Assembly: GCA_024275165.1 (NCBI GenBank)
Contig: JAJRZQ010000030.1
Location: 1-57,211 of the forward strand
DNA from: a bacterium
GTDB taxonomy: Bacteria > SAR324 > XYD2-FULL-50-16
Direction of reading: 5' to 3'
Length of the DNA: 57,211 nucleotides
The translations under genes and the position numbers were made by a program. A model generated the notes under the pieces. It made no database searches. It was given only the letters and a program-made list of their open reading frames with translations, and was not told where the DNA came from. Of the stretch, positions 16,747 to 25,631 are shown piece after piece (the first letter of the stretch is position 1; every line of letters begins with the position of its first letter).

Positions 16747-17421
16747 TTAAATTTTTATGCAGGCAGAGGGGGTGCCGGTATCGTGGGTGCGCGTGTTTGT
16801 GCCTGTAGTGCTTGTGATGCTGGGGGTGAAGGTTAAATAGACGGAATCGGTGAGCAGAGAGGCCTTGGTAAAGGAAAATTCCAGGCTGTTGCCGAGAGCG
16901 CCGATGGGGATATTTTCGGTTCCCGTAACGGTTGCCCCGGTGGCATAGATATTTAGCGTTGAGGTGAGCCCCGTCCCGGCGGCGATGAGATTGACCACTT
17001 CGTTCCCCGTCAACTGGGTCGCGGTGGCGCATTGGCTGAAATAGGGCTGGATGACAACCGTGATGGAGGAGCTATCCGCCGTTGCTTCATGAGGCAAAAC
17101 AAGGTTGCCCTGTACCTGTAAGAGGACAAAAATCCTCGTGGTATCTTGGGCGACAAAAAGCTGGGTCAAGTCTTGGTCGAGGCTGCCCTTTTGATCGTTG
17201 GCGGGGTCGCTATAGAACGCGGCGACATCTTTCCAGTCGGAAGGGTCTCCATCCACGGTGATGCTTGCCGTAGGGAGGGGCAAACTGGTCGCCGCCGCGG
17301 TATTGCCGGTCGAACTCGAGCTTTTGCAACCCTGCAACAGGGTCAAGGCTAACAAAGCGGTAAGCAAAACCAAGAGCGCAGAATTTGTTGCCGAGAGGGC
17401 TTGTTTGGTGGATAAGGGCAA
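16747..17421 (-). CDS. Lipoprotein with possible carbohydrate-binding-like domain
   Basis: This frame of about 224 residues has a lipoprotein signal (ALLVLLTALLALTLLQGC, lipobox LQGC at about residue 32). The mature protein starts Ser/Thr-rich. ITVDGDPSDWKDVAAFYSDP resembles the start of CBM9-like/DOMON-type beta-sandwich domains. A second half rich in Thr forms beta strands. The start would be TTG 17421; there is no ATG before the signal peptide and no clear ribosome binding site. It ends just before the PilZ gene. Ligand unknown. Confidence 0.65.
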   Translation of the reverse strand: MPLSTKQALSATNSALLVLLTALLALTLLQGCKSSSSTGNTAAATSLPLPTASITVDGDPSDWKDVAAFYSDPANDQKGSLDQDLTQLFVAQDTTRIFVLLQVQGNLVLPHEATADSSSITVVIQPYFSQCATATQLTGNEVVNLIAAGTGLTSTLNIYATGATVTGTENIPIGALGNSLEFSFTKASLLTDSVYLTFTPSITSTTGTNTRTHDTGTPSACIKI

Positions 17422-17617
17422 GGTGGCAGCCTGTTTTAAGGGATTAAAAATCTCGCTGTTTTAAGATAGGGTAAGAAAATGCCTTTGCCAAGTCTTTCGC
17501 TCAGGGTTTTTACCCCTTTTGGGTTGCCTCCTCGCGCCTGATGGGATAAATTATCAAAACCTTTTAAATGGGTCTAAAGCTTTTTAAAGCCGATGTAAAC
17601 TGAATTCAAGCGAGAGT

Positions 17618-17803
17618 ATGTTGAATAAAAAACAAGAGTATTCCCCTGCCGAGCAATTGCAGATGGTTGAAGTTTCTCCTTATAACCTTCGCTTTATCGC
17701 GAACCCTACCGAAGCGGCGCAGATGAAAGCGGTTGCTCAGTGTTGGCAGGTGTTTCGGTTTATGGATCGGCCCGGCCCCAAGGTTCGGCTGTTGATTCCT
17801 TAG
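17618..17803 (+). CDS. Small hypothetical protein
   Basis: This 61-residue frame (MLNKKQEYSPAEQLQMVEV to PGPKVRLLIP) is flanked by two minus-strand genes. It has a sensible mixed composition but no family resemblance and no strong ribosome binding site. It could be a real small gene; coding status is uncertain. Confidence 0.4.
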   Translation: MLNKKQEYSPAEQLQMVEVSPYNLRFIANPTEAAQMKAVAQCWQVFRFMDRPGPKVRLLIP

Positions 17804-17834
17804 TCTGTATGCTGGGCGCGGTTCCTTGCCCGGG

Positions 17835-18290
17835 CTAAAGGTTTTCATCCCCCAGTTGGTCAAAGAGTAAATCGCGAAAGGCGACATAGCGTAGTAACTC
17901 CTCCATGGAAAAAACGACATGGGGCGTTTTCAGGTAAGGGGGGGTGTTTTGCCCCTCTTCCCCTTCTTCATGGCTGAGCTCAATGGCGAGGCTTCCGTCG
18001 TTTTCAAAGTGGGCCAAGGCATCGGCGACTTCTTCTTCATTCTCGTCTTCAAAGTATTCATAGGGAAAATAATAAACTAAGTAGCCTTGTTCCGGGTCGT
18101 GATAGAATAAATCCATTTCTACCGGGGCCTGGCAACCGCAGGCGCTGCATTGGTGGGTGTTGATCCGTCGTTCAAAGAGGGCTGTTTTTAATTCGGGGGT
18201 TTCAACCGTGTCAATGCTGTGGTGAAGGGTAACGGTTTGTTCCGCGCCGCATTGGGGGCAGGGGGCGAGTTCTTCAAAGGACTGGCTCAT
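17835..18290 (-). CDS. CpXC-domain protein
   Basis: At 151 residues the N-terminus has CPQCG and a second CSACGC pair, with LFYHDPEQGYLVYYFP, the typical arrangement of the CpXC family (a zinc-ribbon domain of unknown role). The middle is strongly acidic (about 80-115). It is a cytoplasmic protein. The domain sometimes accompanies regulators, but nothing here fixes a function. ATG start at 18290. Confidence 0.75.
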   Translation of the reverse strand: MSQSFEELAPCPQCGAEQTVTLHHSIDTVETPELKTALFERRINTHQCSACGCQAPVEMDLFYHDPEQGYLVYYFPYEYFEDENEEEVADALAHFENDGSLAIELSHEEGEEGQNTPPYLKTPHVVFSMEELLRYVAFRDLLFDQLGDENL

Positions 18291-18415
18291 GGGGTCTCGG
18301 TATGGGGTTGAAACAGGGGTTAGCCCGGTATGAAGCGACTTTAGCAGTCTTATTTCGCTTGAGGCAAGGCGATTCGTTTTTTTTGCCGCAAAAAAGGGAA
18401 GGGTCTGGAAGAGGC

Positions 18416-18808
18416 TTACTTGAACTTAAAAGCGAGGGCAATGACCTTGCGTAAATCCGCCGGTTTGACGGGTTTGGGTAAGAGGTCGATGGGCTTGTGG
18501 TGTTGGGTTCGCTTTTGCAGGCTGTTGATTTCTTCGCTTGAAATAATGATCACCGGTAGGGCTAGGTTCAAGTGCTTTTGCTTGATTTGGTCGAGTAATT
18601 CAAGGCCCGTCATGCCGGGCATGTTGAAATCCGTAACCAGTAATTGATAGGCGTTTTGCTGTAAGGCGGTCAAGGCCGCGCTGCCTGAGGCAACGATATC
18701 GACAGGGTGAAAGCCAAAGGCCTCCAATAATTTTTGGTGCAGGACCCGGCAAGGTGATTCATCGTCAACCACCAAAGCGCGGCCTAAGCTTTTTTTTCCC
18801 AATCTCAT
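18416..18808 (-). CDS. Single-domain response regulator (CheY-like)
   Basis: This 130-residue receiver has the acidic pair VVDDE (about 14-18), the phospho-acceptor in LLVTDFNMPGMTG, Ser/Thr in IIISSEE and Lys in LPKPVKP. With no output domain, it would act by binding a partner protein. The hybrid kinase at 20678 or the LuxR-type regulator could belong to the same circuit, but this is only proximity. Confidence 0.9.
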   Translation of the reverse strand: MRLGKKSLGRALVVDDESPCRVLHQKLLEAFGFHPVDIVASGSAALTALQQNAYQLLVTDFNMPGMTGLELLDQIKQKHLNLALPVIIISSEEINSLQKRTQHHKPIDLLPKPVKPADLRKVIALAFKFK

Positions 18809-18931
18809 ACCCCCCTCGATTGGAATTAAAACATCTTTTAAATTTTTAACTATAAAATACTAAAAAATCAGGATAAAAGCAAGTAAATAAAAATTTTTTT
18901 ATTTTTCTATGGGTTCATGAGGGGGCACTTT

Positions 18932-18945
18932 AAGGATATATCCTT
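18932..18945. promoter_or_regulatory. 14-bp perfect palindrome, operator-like
   Basis: AAGGATATATCCTT lies in the AT-rich region between two divergent regulator genes. Length and symmetry suit a dimeric DNA-binding protein. The binding factor is unknown. Confidence 0.45.
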
Positions 18946-19074
18946 GAAAATATATTAAGCTGGGTGATCAGGGCCCAACTTGCCATGGGTAAAGTGGGCG
19001 GGGAGGCAGGGCGCAACCCTTTGATTTGTGCCTTAAAAAGGGGGTTGGGTTTTTTTTATGCCTATAGTAAGTTC

Positions 19075-19123
19075 AGGGAGCCGCTAAAAAAAATCTATTT
19101 CGCGATTTTTGCGGCGGCTCCCT
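19075..19123 (+). promoter_or_regulatory. 10-bp inverted repeat in the leader of a LuxR-type regulator
   Basis: AGGGAGCCGC (19075-19084) and GCGGCTCCCT (19114-19123) are perfect complements around a 29-base AT-rich loop. The structure sits just before ATG 19124 and 36 bases before ATG 19160, so it is likely in the 5' leader. Confidence 0.45.
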
Positions 19124-19159
19124 ATGCTGTTCAAGACTAGACTATTCTTACCGACCATC

Positions 19160-19816
19160 ATGACATCAAAGAAAAAACAACCGATCCGTTTGCTTTTAGT
19201 CGATGACCAAGCCATGTTTTTAGAAAGTCTGCAAATGCTGTTGGGCAAACTGCCGGGGATGGAGGTCAAGGGGCTGGCGCGTAACGGGGAAGAGGCCTTG
19301 ACCCAGGTTAAAAAAAATAAATTTGATTTGGTTTTGTTGGATATTTTCATGCCCGTGATGGACGGAATTCAAGCAACGCGGTTGATTACGGCCAAGTACC
19401 CCGGGGTAAAGATTTTAGGGCTTTCGATGATTGAAGAAAGCGGGCCTATTATCACCATGTTGAAAGCGGGGGCAGCGGGGTTTGTGGCTAAAACGAGTAC
19501 CTCGAAAGTGCTGGAGGAGGCGATTCATAAGGTAATGTCGGGGGGGTATGCCTTGCCGGTGGAGATTCTCGATTTAATCTTACCCTCTTTATTGGAGGGA
19601 GAAAAGTCGGCAAAACCGGAACTGACTCAAAAAGAACAAGAGGTGTTGAAGCTGATCGCCGCGGGAATCTCGACGAAAGAAGCGGCCTTAAAGCTCAAAA
19701 TTTCTGACCGCACCATTGAGGCGCACCGCAGCCGAATCATCAAGAAGCTCAAGCTGAACAACCTCGCCGACCTCACTCGCTATGCCTTGAAAACGGGACT
19801 GGTTTCTTTGGAATAA
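19160..19816 (+). CDS. NarL/LuxR-type response regulator
   Basis: I prefer ATG 19160 (MTSKKKQPIRLLLVDDQAMF, 218 residues). The longer TTG/ATG starts add residues that overlap an inverted repeat. The receiver domain has VDD, the acceptor Asp in VLLDIFMPVMDG and Lys in FVAKTST. The C-terminal helix-turn-helix is LTQKEQEVLKLIAAGISTKEAALKLKIS, then RTIEAHRSRIIKKL. It is a DNA-binding activator or repressor controlled by an unidentified kinase, since no classical kinase is adjacent. Confidence 0.92.
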   Translation: MTSKKKQPIRLLLVDDQAMFLESLQMLLGKLPGMEVKGLARNGEEALTQVKKNKFDLVLLDIFMPVMDGIQATRLITAKYPGVKILGLSMIEESGPIITMLKAGAAGFVAKTSTSKVLEEAIHKVMSGGYALPVEILDLILPSLLEGEKSAKPELTQKEQEVLKLIAAGISTKEAALKLKISDRTIEAHRSRIIKKLKLNNLADLTRYALKTGLVSLE

Positions 19817-19941
19817 GAAACGAGTACTCTGCAGGGGGCATAAAAACAAGATTTTGATATAAAAAAGAATAAATAGCATTGCCAAGTGGGCCGAGCTGTA
19901 CCAAAATAGGTCAGTTAACCCATTTATTTTTAGGAGTTCCT

Positions 19942-20535
19942 ATGGCTATCACCCTTCCCAGTCTTCCTTTTGCTCAAGATGCGCTTGAGCCCGTAATCAG
20001 CGCGAAAACCTTAGAGTTTCACCACGGCAAGCACCACAACGCTTATGTAACCAATTTGAATAATTTGATTCAAGGTACTGAGTTGGCCGATAAAAACCTA
20101 GAAGAAATTATCCTGGCAGTGGCAAAGGACGCCTCAAAGGCTGGGGTTTTTAATAACGCTGCCCAGGTTTGGAACCATACCTTTTATTGGAACTGCATCA
20201 AGCCCAGTGGCGGGGGAATCCCTACCGGCAAAATCGCCGAGCGGATCAACCAAGATTTCGGTTCTTTTGACAAGTTTGTCGAAGAGTTCAAGGCTGCCGG
20301 GGCGACTCAGTTTGGCAGCGGCTGGGCCTGGTTGATCGAAGAAGGCGGCAAACTCAAAATCGTGAAAACCGCCAACGCCGATACCCCCTTGGCGCACGGT
20401 CAAAAAGCTCTCTTGACGGTAGATGTTTGGGAACACGCCTACTACCTGGACTTCCAAAACCGCCGCCCCGATTACCTAACGGAATTTATTGCCAAGTTGG
20501 TCAACTGGGATTTTGTAAATCAAAACCTGGGTTAA
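19942..20535 (+). CDS. sodB: Superoxide dismutase, Fe type
   Basis: The start is ATG 19942 with TAGGAG five bases upstream, giving 197 residues as usual. Metal ligands are visible: His in LEFHHGKHH, His in QVWNHTFYW, and Asp/His in VDVWEHAYY. The Gln in [10 protein letters not shown] and the NADTPL segment favour the iron enzyme. It converts superoxide to peroxide and oxygen in the cytoplasm. It forms a single-gene unit with a strong hairpin downstream. Confidence 0.95.
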   Translation: MAITLPSLPFAQDALEPVISAKTLEFHHGKHHNAYVTNLNNLIQGTELADKNLEEIILAVAKDASKAGVFNNAAQVWNHTFYWNCIKPSGGGIPTGKIAERINQDFGSFDKFVEEFKAAGATQFGSGWAWLIEEGGKLKIVKTANADTPLAHGQKALLTVDVWEHAYYLDFQNRRPDYLTEFIAKLVNWDFVNQNLG

Positions 20536-20540
20536 GCTGT

Positions 20541-20589
20541 TCTCGGGTTGCGAGTCCTCGCAACCCGAGAGCCTCATTGCTTTTTTTTT
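20541..20589 (+). terminator. Hairpin terminator after sodB
   Basis: A perfect 13-bp stem (20541-20553 with 20558-20570) has the loop GTCC. A run of nine T starts ten bases after the stem. The gap before the T-run is longer than classical. Confidence 0.7.
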
Positions 20590-20677
20590 GAAAAGGTGGA
20601 CGCTTCTACTCGCTTGAGCTTAAACTCAAATTAGCCTTACTCATTTGTGGGATATAGCCAATGGAGGTGTCTTTTTT

Positions 20678-22180
20678 ATGAAAGTCTTGATTTTTGACGA
20701 CAATCCACTGACCAAACAGTTATTAGCAAGCGAGTTTCAACGGGAAGCGGACCAGCTTGTCGAGGCGGCTGACCTTGAAAAAGCGCTCCAGCAATATTAC
20801 GAATTCAAGCCCGATTTGTTTGTGATCAACGCTGATTTGAGCGATGAAGTCGGTTTTGAGGCCTGCGCGCGGGTGCGCGGTTTGTCGGCTTCCAAGGTGA
20901 ACTTCAATGACAATCAAACCCCCATTATCTTTTTAACCAACAACGATACCTACGAAGCGCGGAAAAAAGGTTTCGAGGTCGGGGCGACCGATTTTGTGAC
21001 CCGCCCCTATATTACCAGTGAATTGAAAAGTTTGGCTTTTCGCTTGACGGATAAGCAGCGGCCTAAGAGCTTGCAGGGGGTTACGGTTTTAATTGCTGAA
21101 GACAACGACGCTACCTTAAAGCTTTTGGATCGGATTCTGCGCTCTGAGGGGATTGTGCCTATTTTGGCCCGCAATGGGCAGGAAGCCTGGGATATTTTAA
21201 GGGAGCGACAAAGCGAAATCGATCTTTTATTGGCCGATTACCTCATGCCTGAATTGGATGGCTTGAGCCTTTGCAGAAAGATTCGCCAAGAAATGCCGAA
21301 GCTGGCCCTGCCGATTATCTTTCTCAGTGGGATCAGCGAGATGGATTCGGTCGTCGAGTTATTTAAGGCAGGGGCTTCAGATTATATTCCCAAACCCTTT
21401 ACCAAAGAAGAATTACTCGCTCGTTTCAAGGTCCATTTAGAAGCGAAGGCGCTGAGAAAAAAACTTGAACAGCAGGTTGAGGAGCTGGAAAAACTCAATC
21501 AGGTTAAAAACAAGGTGATTGCCATTACTTCGCATGATTTGCGTAGCCCCCTGAACGGGATTATGGGGTTGACCAGCTTGCTGAAGGACGCGGAAAACCT
21601 CAATGAGACGCAGCAAGAGTGGTTGACGATGATCTATCACTCGGGAGAGATTTTATTGAGTCTCATTCATGATCTTTTGGTTTTAGGGGATATTTATACC
21701 GAAGATTCTCAAGATCAAGTCGAGGTCGAATTGAATCAAAGCCTTTCCATGTTGGTCGAAAATATGCGCACCATGGCGGCGGCGAAGGATATCCGGATGA
21801 TGTACAAAAGCTTTTCGGCAACCCCGGTACTGGCTCGGGTTCATCTCAATTCTTTGGTTCGCCTCTGCAATAATCTACTCTCTAATGCCGTTAAGTTTAC
21901 TCCCGCAGGGGGGATGGTAAAGCTTGAATTGGCCGGGGTGGAAGAAGGGCGGATGAAGATTGTGGTTCAAGATACGGGAATTGGGTTTAAACCGGAGGTC
22001 TTGTCGAAGATTTTTACTGAATTTGGCAGCTACTCGCGCCCCGGCACGGTCGGTGAGCCCAGTACGGGGCTTGGTCTTTCCATTGTGGTCGAACTGGTAG
22101 AGCGCTTGGGAGGGGAAATCTCGGTAAAATCGACTCCCAACGAAGGAAGTCAATTTACGATTCTCTTACCCATGGGGTAA
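20678..22180 (+). CDS. Hybrid histidine kinase with two N-terminal receivers
   Basis: ATG 20678 has GGAGG 15 bases upstream and yields 500 residues. The first receiver keeps the acidic FDDN start but has Asn at the acceptor position (LFVINADLSDEVGFE) and Arg for the conserved Lys (VTRPY), so it cannot be phosphorylated normally. The second receiver is intact (IAEDND, LLLADYLMPELDG, IPKPF). A coiled coil (about 250-285) leads to the H-box SHDLRSPLNG, N-box NNLLSNAVKFTP and G-boxes DTGIGF and GLGLSIV. There is no membrane segment. It is a soluble kinase of unknown input. Confidence 0.92.
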   Translation: MKVLIFDDNPLTKQLLASEFQREADQLVEAADLEKALQQYYEFKPDLFVINADLSDEVGFEACARVRGLSASKVNFNDNQTPIIFLTNNDTYEARKKGFEVGATDFVTRPYITSELKSLAFRLTDKQRPKSLQGVTVLIAEDNDATLKLLDRILRSEGIVPILARNGQEAWDILRERQSEIDLLLADYLMPELDGLSLCRKIRQEMPKLALPIIFLSGISEMDSVVELFKAGASDYIPKPFTKEELLARFKVHLEAKALRKKLEQQVEELEKLNQVKNKVIAITSHDLRSPLNGIMGLTSLLKDAENLNETQQEWLTMIYHSGEILLSLIHDLLVLGDIYTEDSQDQVEVELNQSLSMLVENMRTMAAAKDIRMMYKSFSATPVLARVHLNSLVRLCNNLLSNAVKFTPAGGMVKLELAGVEEGRMKIVVQDTGIGFKPEVLSKIFTEFGSYSRPGTVGEPSTGLGLSIVVELVERLGGEISVKSTPNEGSQFTILLPMG

Positions 22181-22193
22181 GGGAAGGTTTTTT

Positions 22194-23243
22194 ATGATTC
22201 GACTGCACCCCAACAGTTTACGGCGCTTCGAGCGATTTCGACGGATTCGCCGAGGTTATTGGTCTTTGTGGCTGCTGATCTCTTTGCTGCTCGCCTCCCT
22301 CACCTTAGAATTATGGATCAACCAACGGGCCTTGGCGGTTTGGTATCAGGGAGAGCTTTATTTGCCGACCTATGGGGCTATTTTGCCGGGGTCTGTTTTT
22401 GGGCAGGATTACCAGCACGAAACGCAATATCGGGATTTACAAAAGCTTTTTTTAAAGGAGGGGCAAGGGAATTGGGTTTTCATGCCTTGGATCCCCTATG
22501 ATCCCTTTGAAAACGACTTTAGCCTGGAGGGGTCTCCGCCTCATCCCCCCAATTGGGAGCATCGGCATCTTTTGGGTACGGATCGCTCGGGCCGCGATAT
22601 TCTTGCTCGTTTGGCCTACGGTTTTCGGGTCGCCATCTTTTTTTCCTTTGCCCTCTACTTGTTGACCAGTGGTCTGGGTGTTTTTTTAGGGACGGCGATG
22701 GGCTATTTCGGGGGAAAATTCGACCTTTTTTTTCAGCGCGTGGTGGAGATTTGGACCAGTATTCCCACCTTGTATTTGATCATCATCATGGCCGCTTTGT
22801 TTACCCCGGACGCGAAGATGCTGCTGGCCATTTTGGTTTTTGCCGGTTGGACCGAGATGACCTGGCTGATGCGGGCCGAGATTTACCGCGAACGCAATCG
22901 GCAATATGCCGAAGCGGCGCGGAGCATGGGAGCAAGCCATATTCGCATTTTATGGCGTCATCTTTTGCCCAACAGCATGGTGCCGATTGTGAGCCGCTTC
23001 CCCTTTCAAATGGTGGGGGGGATTGGCGCCTTGACCAGTTTGGATTACCTCGGCTACGGGCTGCCCATTCCCACCCCCAGTTGGGGGGAACTCTTGCGGC
23101 AGGGGCAGGAATCCTTTGATTATGCCCCCTGGATTTTGCTCTCCCCCGCGATGGCGACCATTGTGATTTTGTTGCTTTTTACCTTTATCGGGGAAGCGGT
23201 GAGGGAGTCTTTTGACCCCAAACAATTGGTTTTGTATGAATAA
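22194..23243 (+). CDS. yejE: YejE-like peptide ABC transporter permease
   Basis: This 349-residue inner-membrane permease resembles YejE: RRIRRGYWSLW at the N-terminus, HLLGTDRSGRDILARL, the EAA loop (YAEAARSMGASHIRILWRHLLPNS), TSLDYLGYGLPIPTPSWGELL and an end IGEAVRESFDPKQ. YejABEF imports microcin C-type peptides and oligopeptides; YejE pairs with YejB and the ATPase YejF. None of the other subunits is in the window, so it must work with genes elsewhere or be an orphan. It starts 13 bases after the hybrid kinase. Confidence 0.9.
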   Translation: MIRLHPNSLRRFERFRRIRRGYWSLWLLISLLLASLTLELWINQRALAVWYQGELYLPTYGAILPGSVFGQDYQHETQYRDLQKLFLKEGQGNWVFMPWIPYDPFENDFSLEGSPPHPPNWEHRHLLGTDRSGRDILARLAYGFRVAIFFSFALYLLTSGLGVFLGTAMGYFGGKFDLFFQRVVEIWTSIPTLYLIIIMAALFTPDAKMLLAILVFAGWTEMTWLMRAEIYRERNRQYAEAARSMGASHIRILWRHLLPNSMVPIVSRFPFQMVGGIGALTSLDYLGYGLPIPTPSWGELLRQGQESFDYAPWILLSPAMATIVILLLFTFIGEAVRESFDPKQLVLYE

Positions 23244-23268
23244 GGGCCGGGGCATAGGGCCTTGATTT

Positions 23269-23658
23269 TCAGTTTTGCATCTGCGGATGTTTTTTGAGCC
23301 GTTCGTAGGCCTGGTTGTAAATCTGCGCGATCTGTTTGGCGGTCTCCAGCTTTTCTGGTTCTTGCTGAAAGTGGTCGGGGTGGTATTGTTGGAGCGCGGC
23401 CTTGCGCAATTGTTTGACTTTTTCTAAAGTCGCTGGGGGATGGAGCCCGAAAACCGCCAAGTCTTCGACCAGTTCTTGGGGCCAAGGGGTTGGTTTGTTT
23501 TTTTCCGGGGCGGGTTCTTGAGAGCCTTGCTGTTGCTCAAAATCTTCCAAGACCTCTTCCACCCGGTTTCCGGCCTTTAAGGCTTGCTCAATGGCCTCCA
23601 TGCCCTGGGCGCCCCAGGCTTGAACCAAGCGGAAAATGCGCGTGCCTAAATCTGCCAT
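23269..23658 (-). CDS. Protein with C-terminal J domain
   Basis: At 129 residues, the C-terminal half (from about residue 70) forms a J domain with HPD in QYHPDHFQQEPEKLE and the following helix AKQIAQIYNQAYERLKK. J domains stimulate the ATPase of DnaK-type chaperones. The N-terminal half is helical and Gln/Glu-rich with no G/F or zinc region, so it is a type III DnaJ-like protein. It lies between convergent yejE and divergent ftsH. Confidence 0.8.
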   Translation of the reverse strand: MADLGTRIFRLVQAWGAQGMEAIEQALKAGNRVEEVLEDFEQQQGSQEPAPEKNKPTPWPQELVEDLAVFGLHPPATLEKVKQLRKAALQQYHPDHFQQEPEKLETAKQIAQIYNQAYERLKKHPQMQN

Positions 23659-23813
23659 TTTATGATTTGACTCCCTTTTTTATTTTTGCGGCGGGTTCTG
23701 GTTTTGATTCTATGCCAAAGCTCGGTACAAGCCAAGGGGGGAAAGAGCCAAAGAGCTTGTCGAAGAACAGGGAAAGGGGTAACTTAAGAGAAATTGATTT
23801 CCAAGAGAATACT

Positions 23814-25631
23814 ATGCCTCCTCAGGTTCGCAATCTAGTTGTTTTAGCCGCGGTTATTTTCGGCACCATTTTACTTTACGCCTCCTTGGCCCCCAACCCC
23901 AATCAAAAAGACATTCCCTTTTCCAGTTTTTTAAATCTGGTGGAAACAGGTCAGGTCTCCGACGCGGTGATCCAAGGGACAAGGGTGCGGGGGCGCGCCC
24001 ACTCGGGGGAGATTTTCACCACCAATGTTCCGCGCTACTTTTCTAATTTAATCCCCCTCCTTTTTGAAAAGGGGGTCAATTTTCGGGTTGAGCCGCAAGA
24101 ACAGCAGGGGCTCTTTTTCGCGATTTTATCGAGTTGGTTGCCCATTATTTTAATCATCGCGGTTTGGGTCTTTTTCATGCGCCAGATGCAAGGAGGCAAC
24201 AAGATGATGGGTTTTGGGAAGTCCAAGGCGAAGATGTTGGACCCAGACAGCCCGCAGGTAAATTTTTCCGATGTGGCGGGGATTGAAGAAGCGAAAGCGG
24301 AACTGGATGAGATCGTTGAGTTTTTAAAAGACCCAAGTAAGTTTGATAAGCTCGGCGGTAAGATTCCCATGGGGGTTTTATTGGTCGGCGAGCCCGGAAC
24401 GGGGAAGACTTTATTGGCCAAGGCCATTGCCGGAGAGGCGGGGACGAGTTTTCTCTCCATCTCCGGTTCCGATTTTGTGGAAATGTTTGTCGGGGTTGGG
24501 GCGAGCCGGGTGCGCGATCTTTTTGCTCAAGCCCGCGCCAATGCCCCCTGCATTATTTTTATTGACGAGATTGACGCCGTGGGCCGCCATCGGGGGGCGG
24601 GGCTCGGTGGGGGGAACGATGAGCGAGAGCAAACCCTCAATCAGCTTTTGGTGGAGATGGACGGCTTTGACGGCAATCAAGGGGTGATTGTGGTTGCCGC
24701 GACCAACCGCCCCGATGTGCTGGATTCGGCCTTGACCCGTCCGGGTCGGTTTGATCGGCAGGTTCATGTTCCCAAGCCCGATATGGGGGGGCGACTCTCC
24801 ATTTTAAAGGTACATACCAAAAAGCTTCAATTGGCTGCTGATGTTGATTTGTCGGTGATCTCGCGGGCGACCCCCGGCTTTACGGGCGCGGACTTGGCCA
24901 ACCTGTGCAATGAGTCGGCTCTAAACGCGGCGCGACAAAACAAAGAAAAAGTAGAAATGGCCGACTTTGAAGAGGCAAGAGATAAGGTGATGATGGGCAA
25001 AGAGCGGCGCAGCATGATCATCAGCGAGGAAGAAAAGAAAACCACGGCTTACCACGAGGCGGGGCACGCGATGGTGGCCGCCATGATCGACGAGGTGGAC
25101 CCGGTACACAAGGTGACCATCATCCCCCGGGGTCGCGCTTTGGGCCTAACCATGTTGTTGCCCGTTGAGGATCGCAACAGTTACAGTGAAAAAGATCTCA
25201 CCGGCATGCTTACCATGATGATGGGAGGTCGTGCCGCTGAAGAACTGATTTTTAATCACTTCACCACAGGGGCCAGCAATGACTTGGAACGGGCAACCCA
25301 AATCGCCCATAAAATGGTTTGCAATTGGGGGATGAGCCCTGCGGTCGGGCCGATTTACCTCTCTGCCGGTTCGGGCGAACCCTTTTTGGGGCGCGATGTG
25401 ATGCGCCGCCGTCGGGTAGGGCAAAAGGCTCATCGGGAGATGGACCGCGAGGTAAGCCGAATCGTCAATGAGGCCTATGGTCGGGCCATGCAGATGTTGA
25501 AAGACAATATTGAGATTTTGCACCGAGTGACCCAGGTGTTGATTGAAAAAGAAACCATCGAAGGGGCAATGATCTTAGAGATTTTAGGAAAGCCGACCTC
25601 TACAAAAGAAATGCCTGCCAATGCGGAATGA
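23814..25631 (+). CDS. ftsH: ATP-dependent zinc metalloprotease FtsH
   Basis: I start at ATG 23814 ([17 protein letters not shown]), giving 605 residues. Earlier in-frame starts would put about 108 unrelated residues before the first membrane segment. Two membrane segments (about 6-24 and 103-122) flank a periplasmic domain. The AAA module has [23 protein letters not shown] and the Arg-finger region RPGRFDRQV. The protease site is HEAGH (about 414-418) with the later ligand in SNDLERAT. A basic stretch [17 protein letters not shown] replaces the usual acidic segment near the C-terminus. FtsH degrades membrane and short-lived cytosolic proteins. Confidence 0.97.
   Translation: MPPQVRNLVVLAAVIFGTILLYASLAPNPNQKDIPFSSFLNLVETGQVSDAVIQGTRVRGRAHSGEIFTTNVPRYFSNLIPLLFEKGVNFRVEPQEQQGLFFAILSSWLPIILIIAVWVFFMRQMQGGNKMMGFGKSKAKMLDPDSPQVNFSDVAGIEEAKAELDEIVEFLKDPSKFDKLGGKIPMGVLLVGEPGTGKTLLAKAIAGEAGTSFLSISGSDFVEMFVGVGASRVRDLFAQARANAPCIIFIDEIDAVGRHRGAGLGGGNDEREQTLNQLLVEMDGFDGNQGVIVVAATNRPDVLDSALTRPGRFDRQVHVPKPDMGGRLSILKVHTKKLQLAADVDLSVISRATPGFTGADLANLCNESALNAARQNKEKVEMADFEEARDKVMMGKERRSMIISEEEKKTTAYHEAGHAMVAAMIDEVDPVHKVTIIPRGRALGLTMLLPVEDRNSYSEKDLTGMLTMMMGGRAAEELIFNHFTTGASNDLERATQIAHKMVCNWGMSPAVGPIYLSAGSGEPFLGRDVMRRRRVGQKAHREMDREVSRIVNEAYGRAMQMLKDNIEILHRVTQVLIEKETIEGAMILEILGKPTSTKEMPANAE

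Larger units (their letters stand above)
18809..19159. other. AT-rich divergent intergenic region
   Basis: The 351 bases between the CheY-like gene (leftward) and the LuxR-type regulator (rightward) contain AT-rich runs at 18830-18960, a 14-bp palindrome and a long-spaced hairpin (both listed separately). No credible small gene is seen. Confidence 0.5.
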
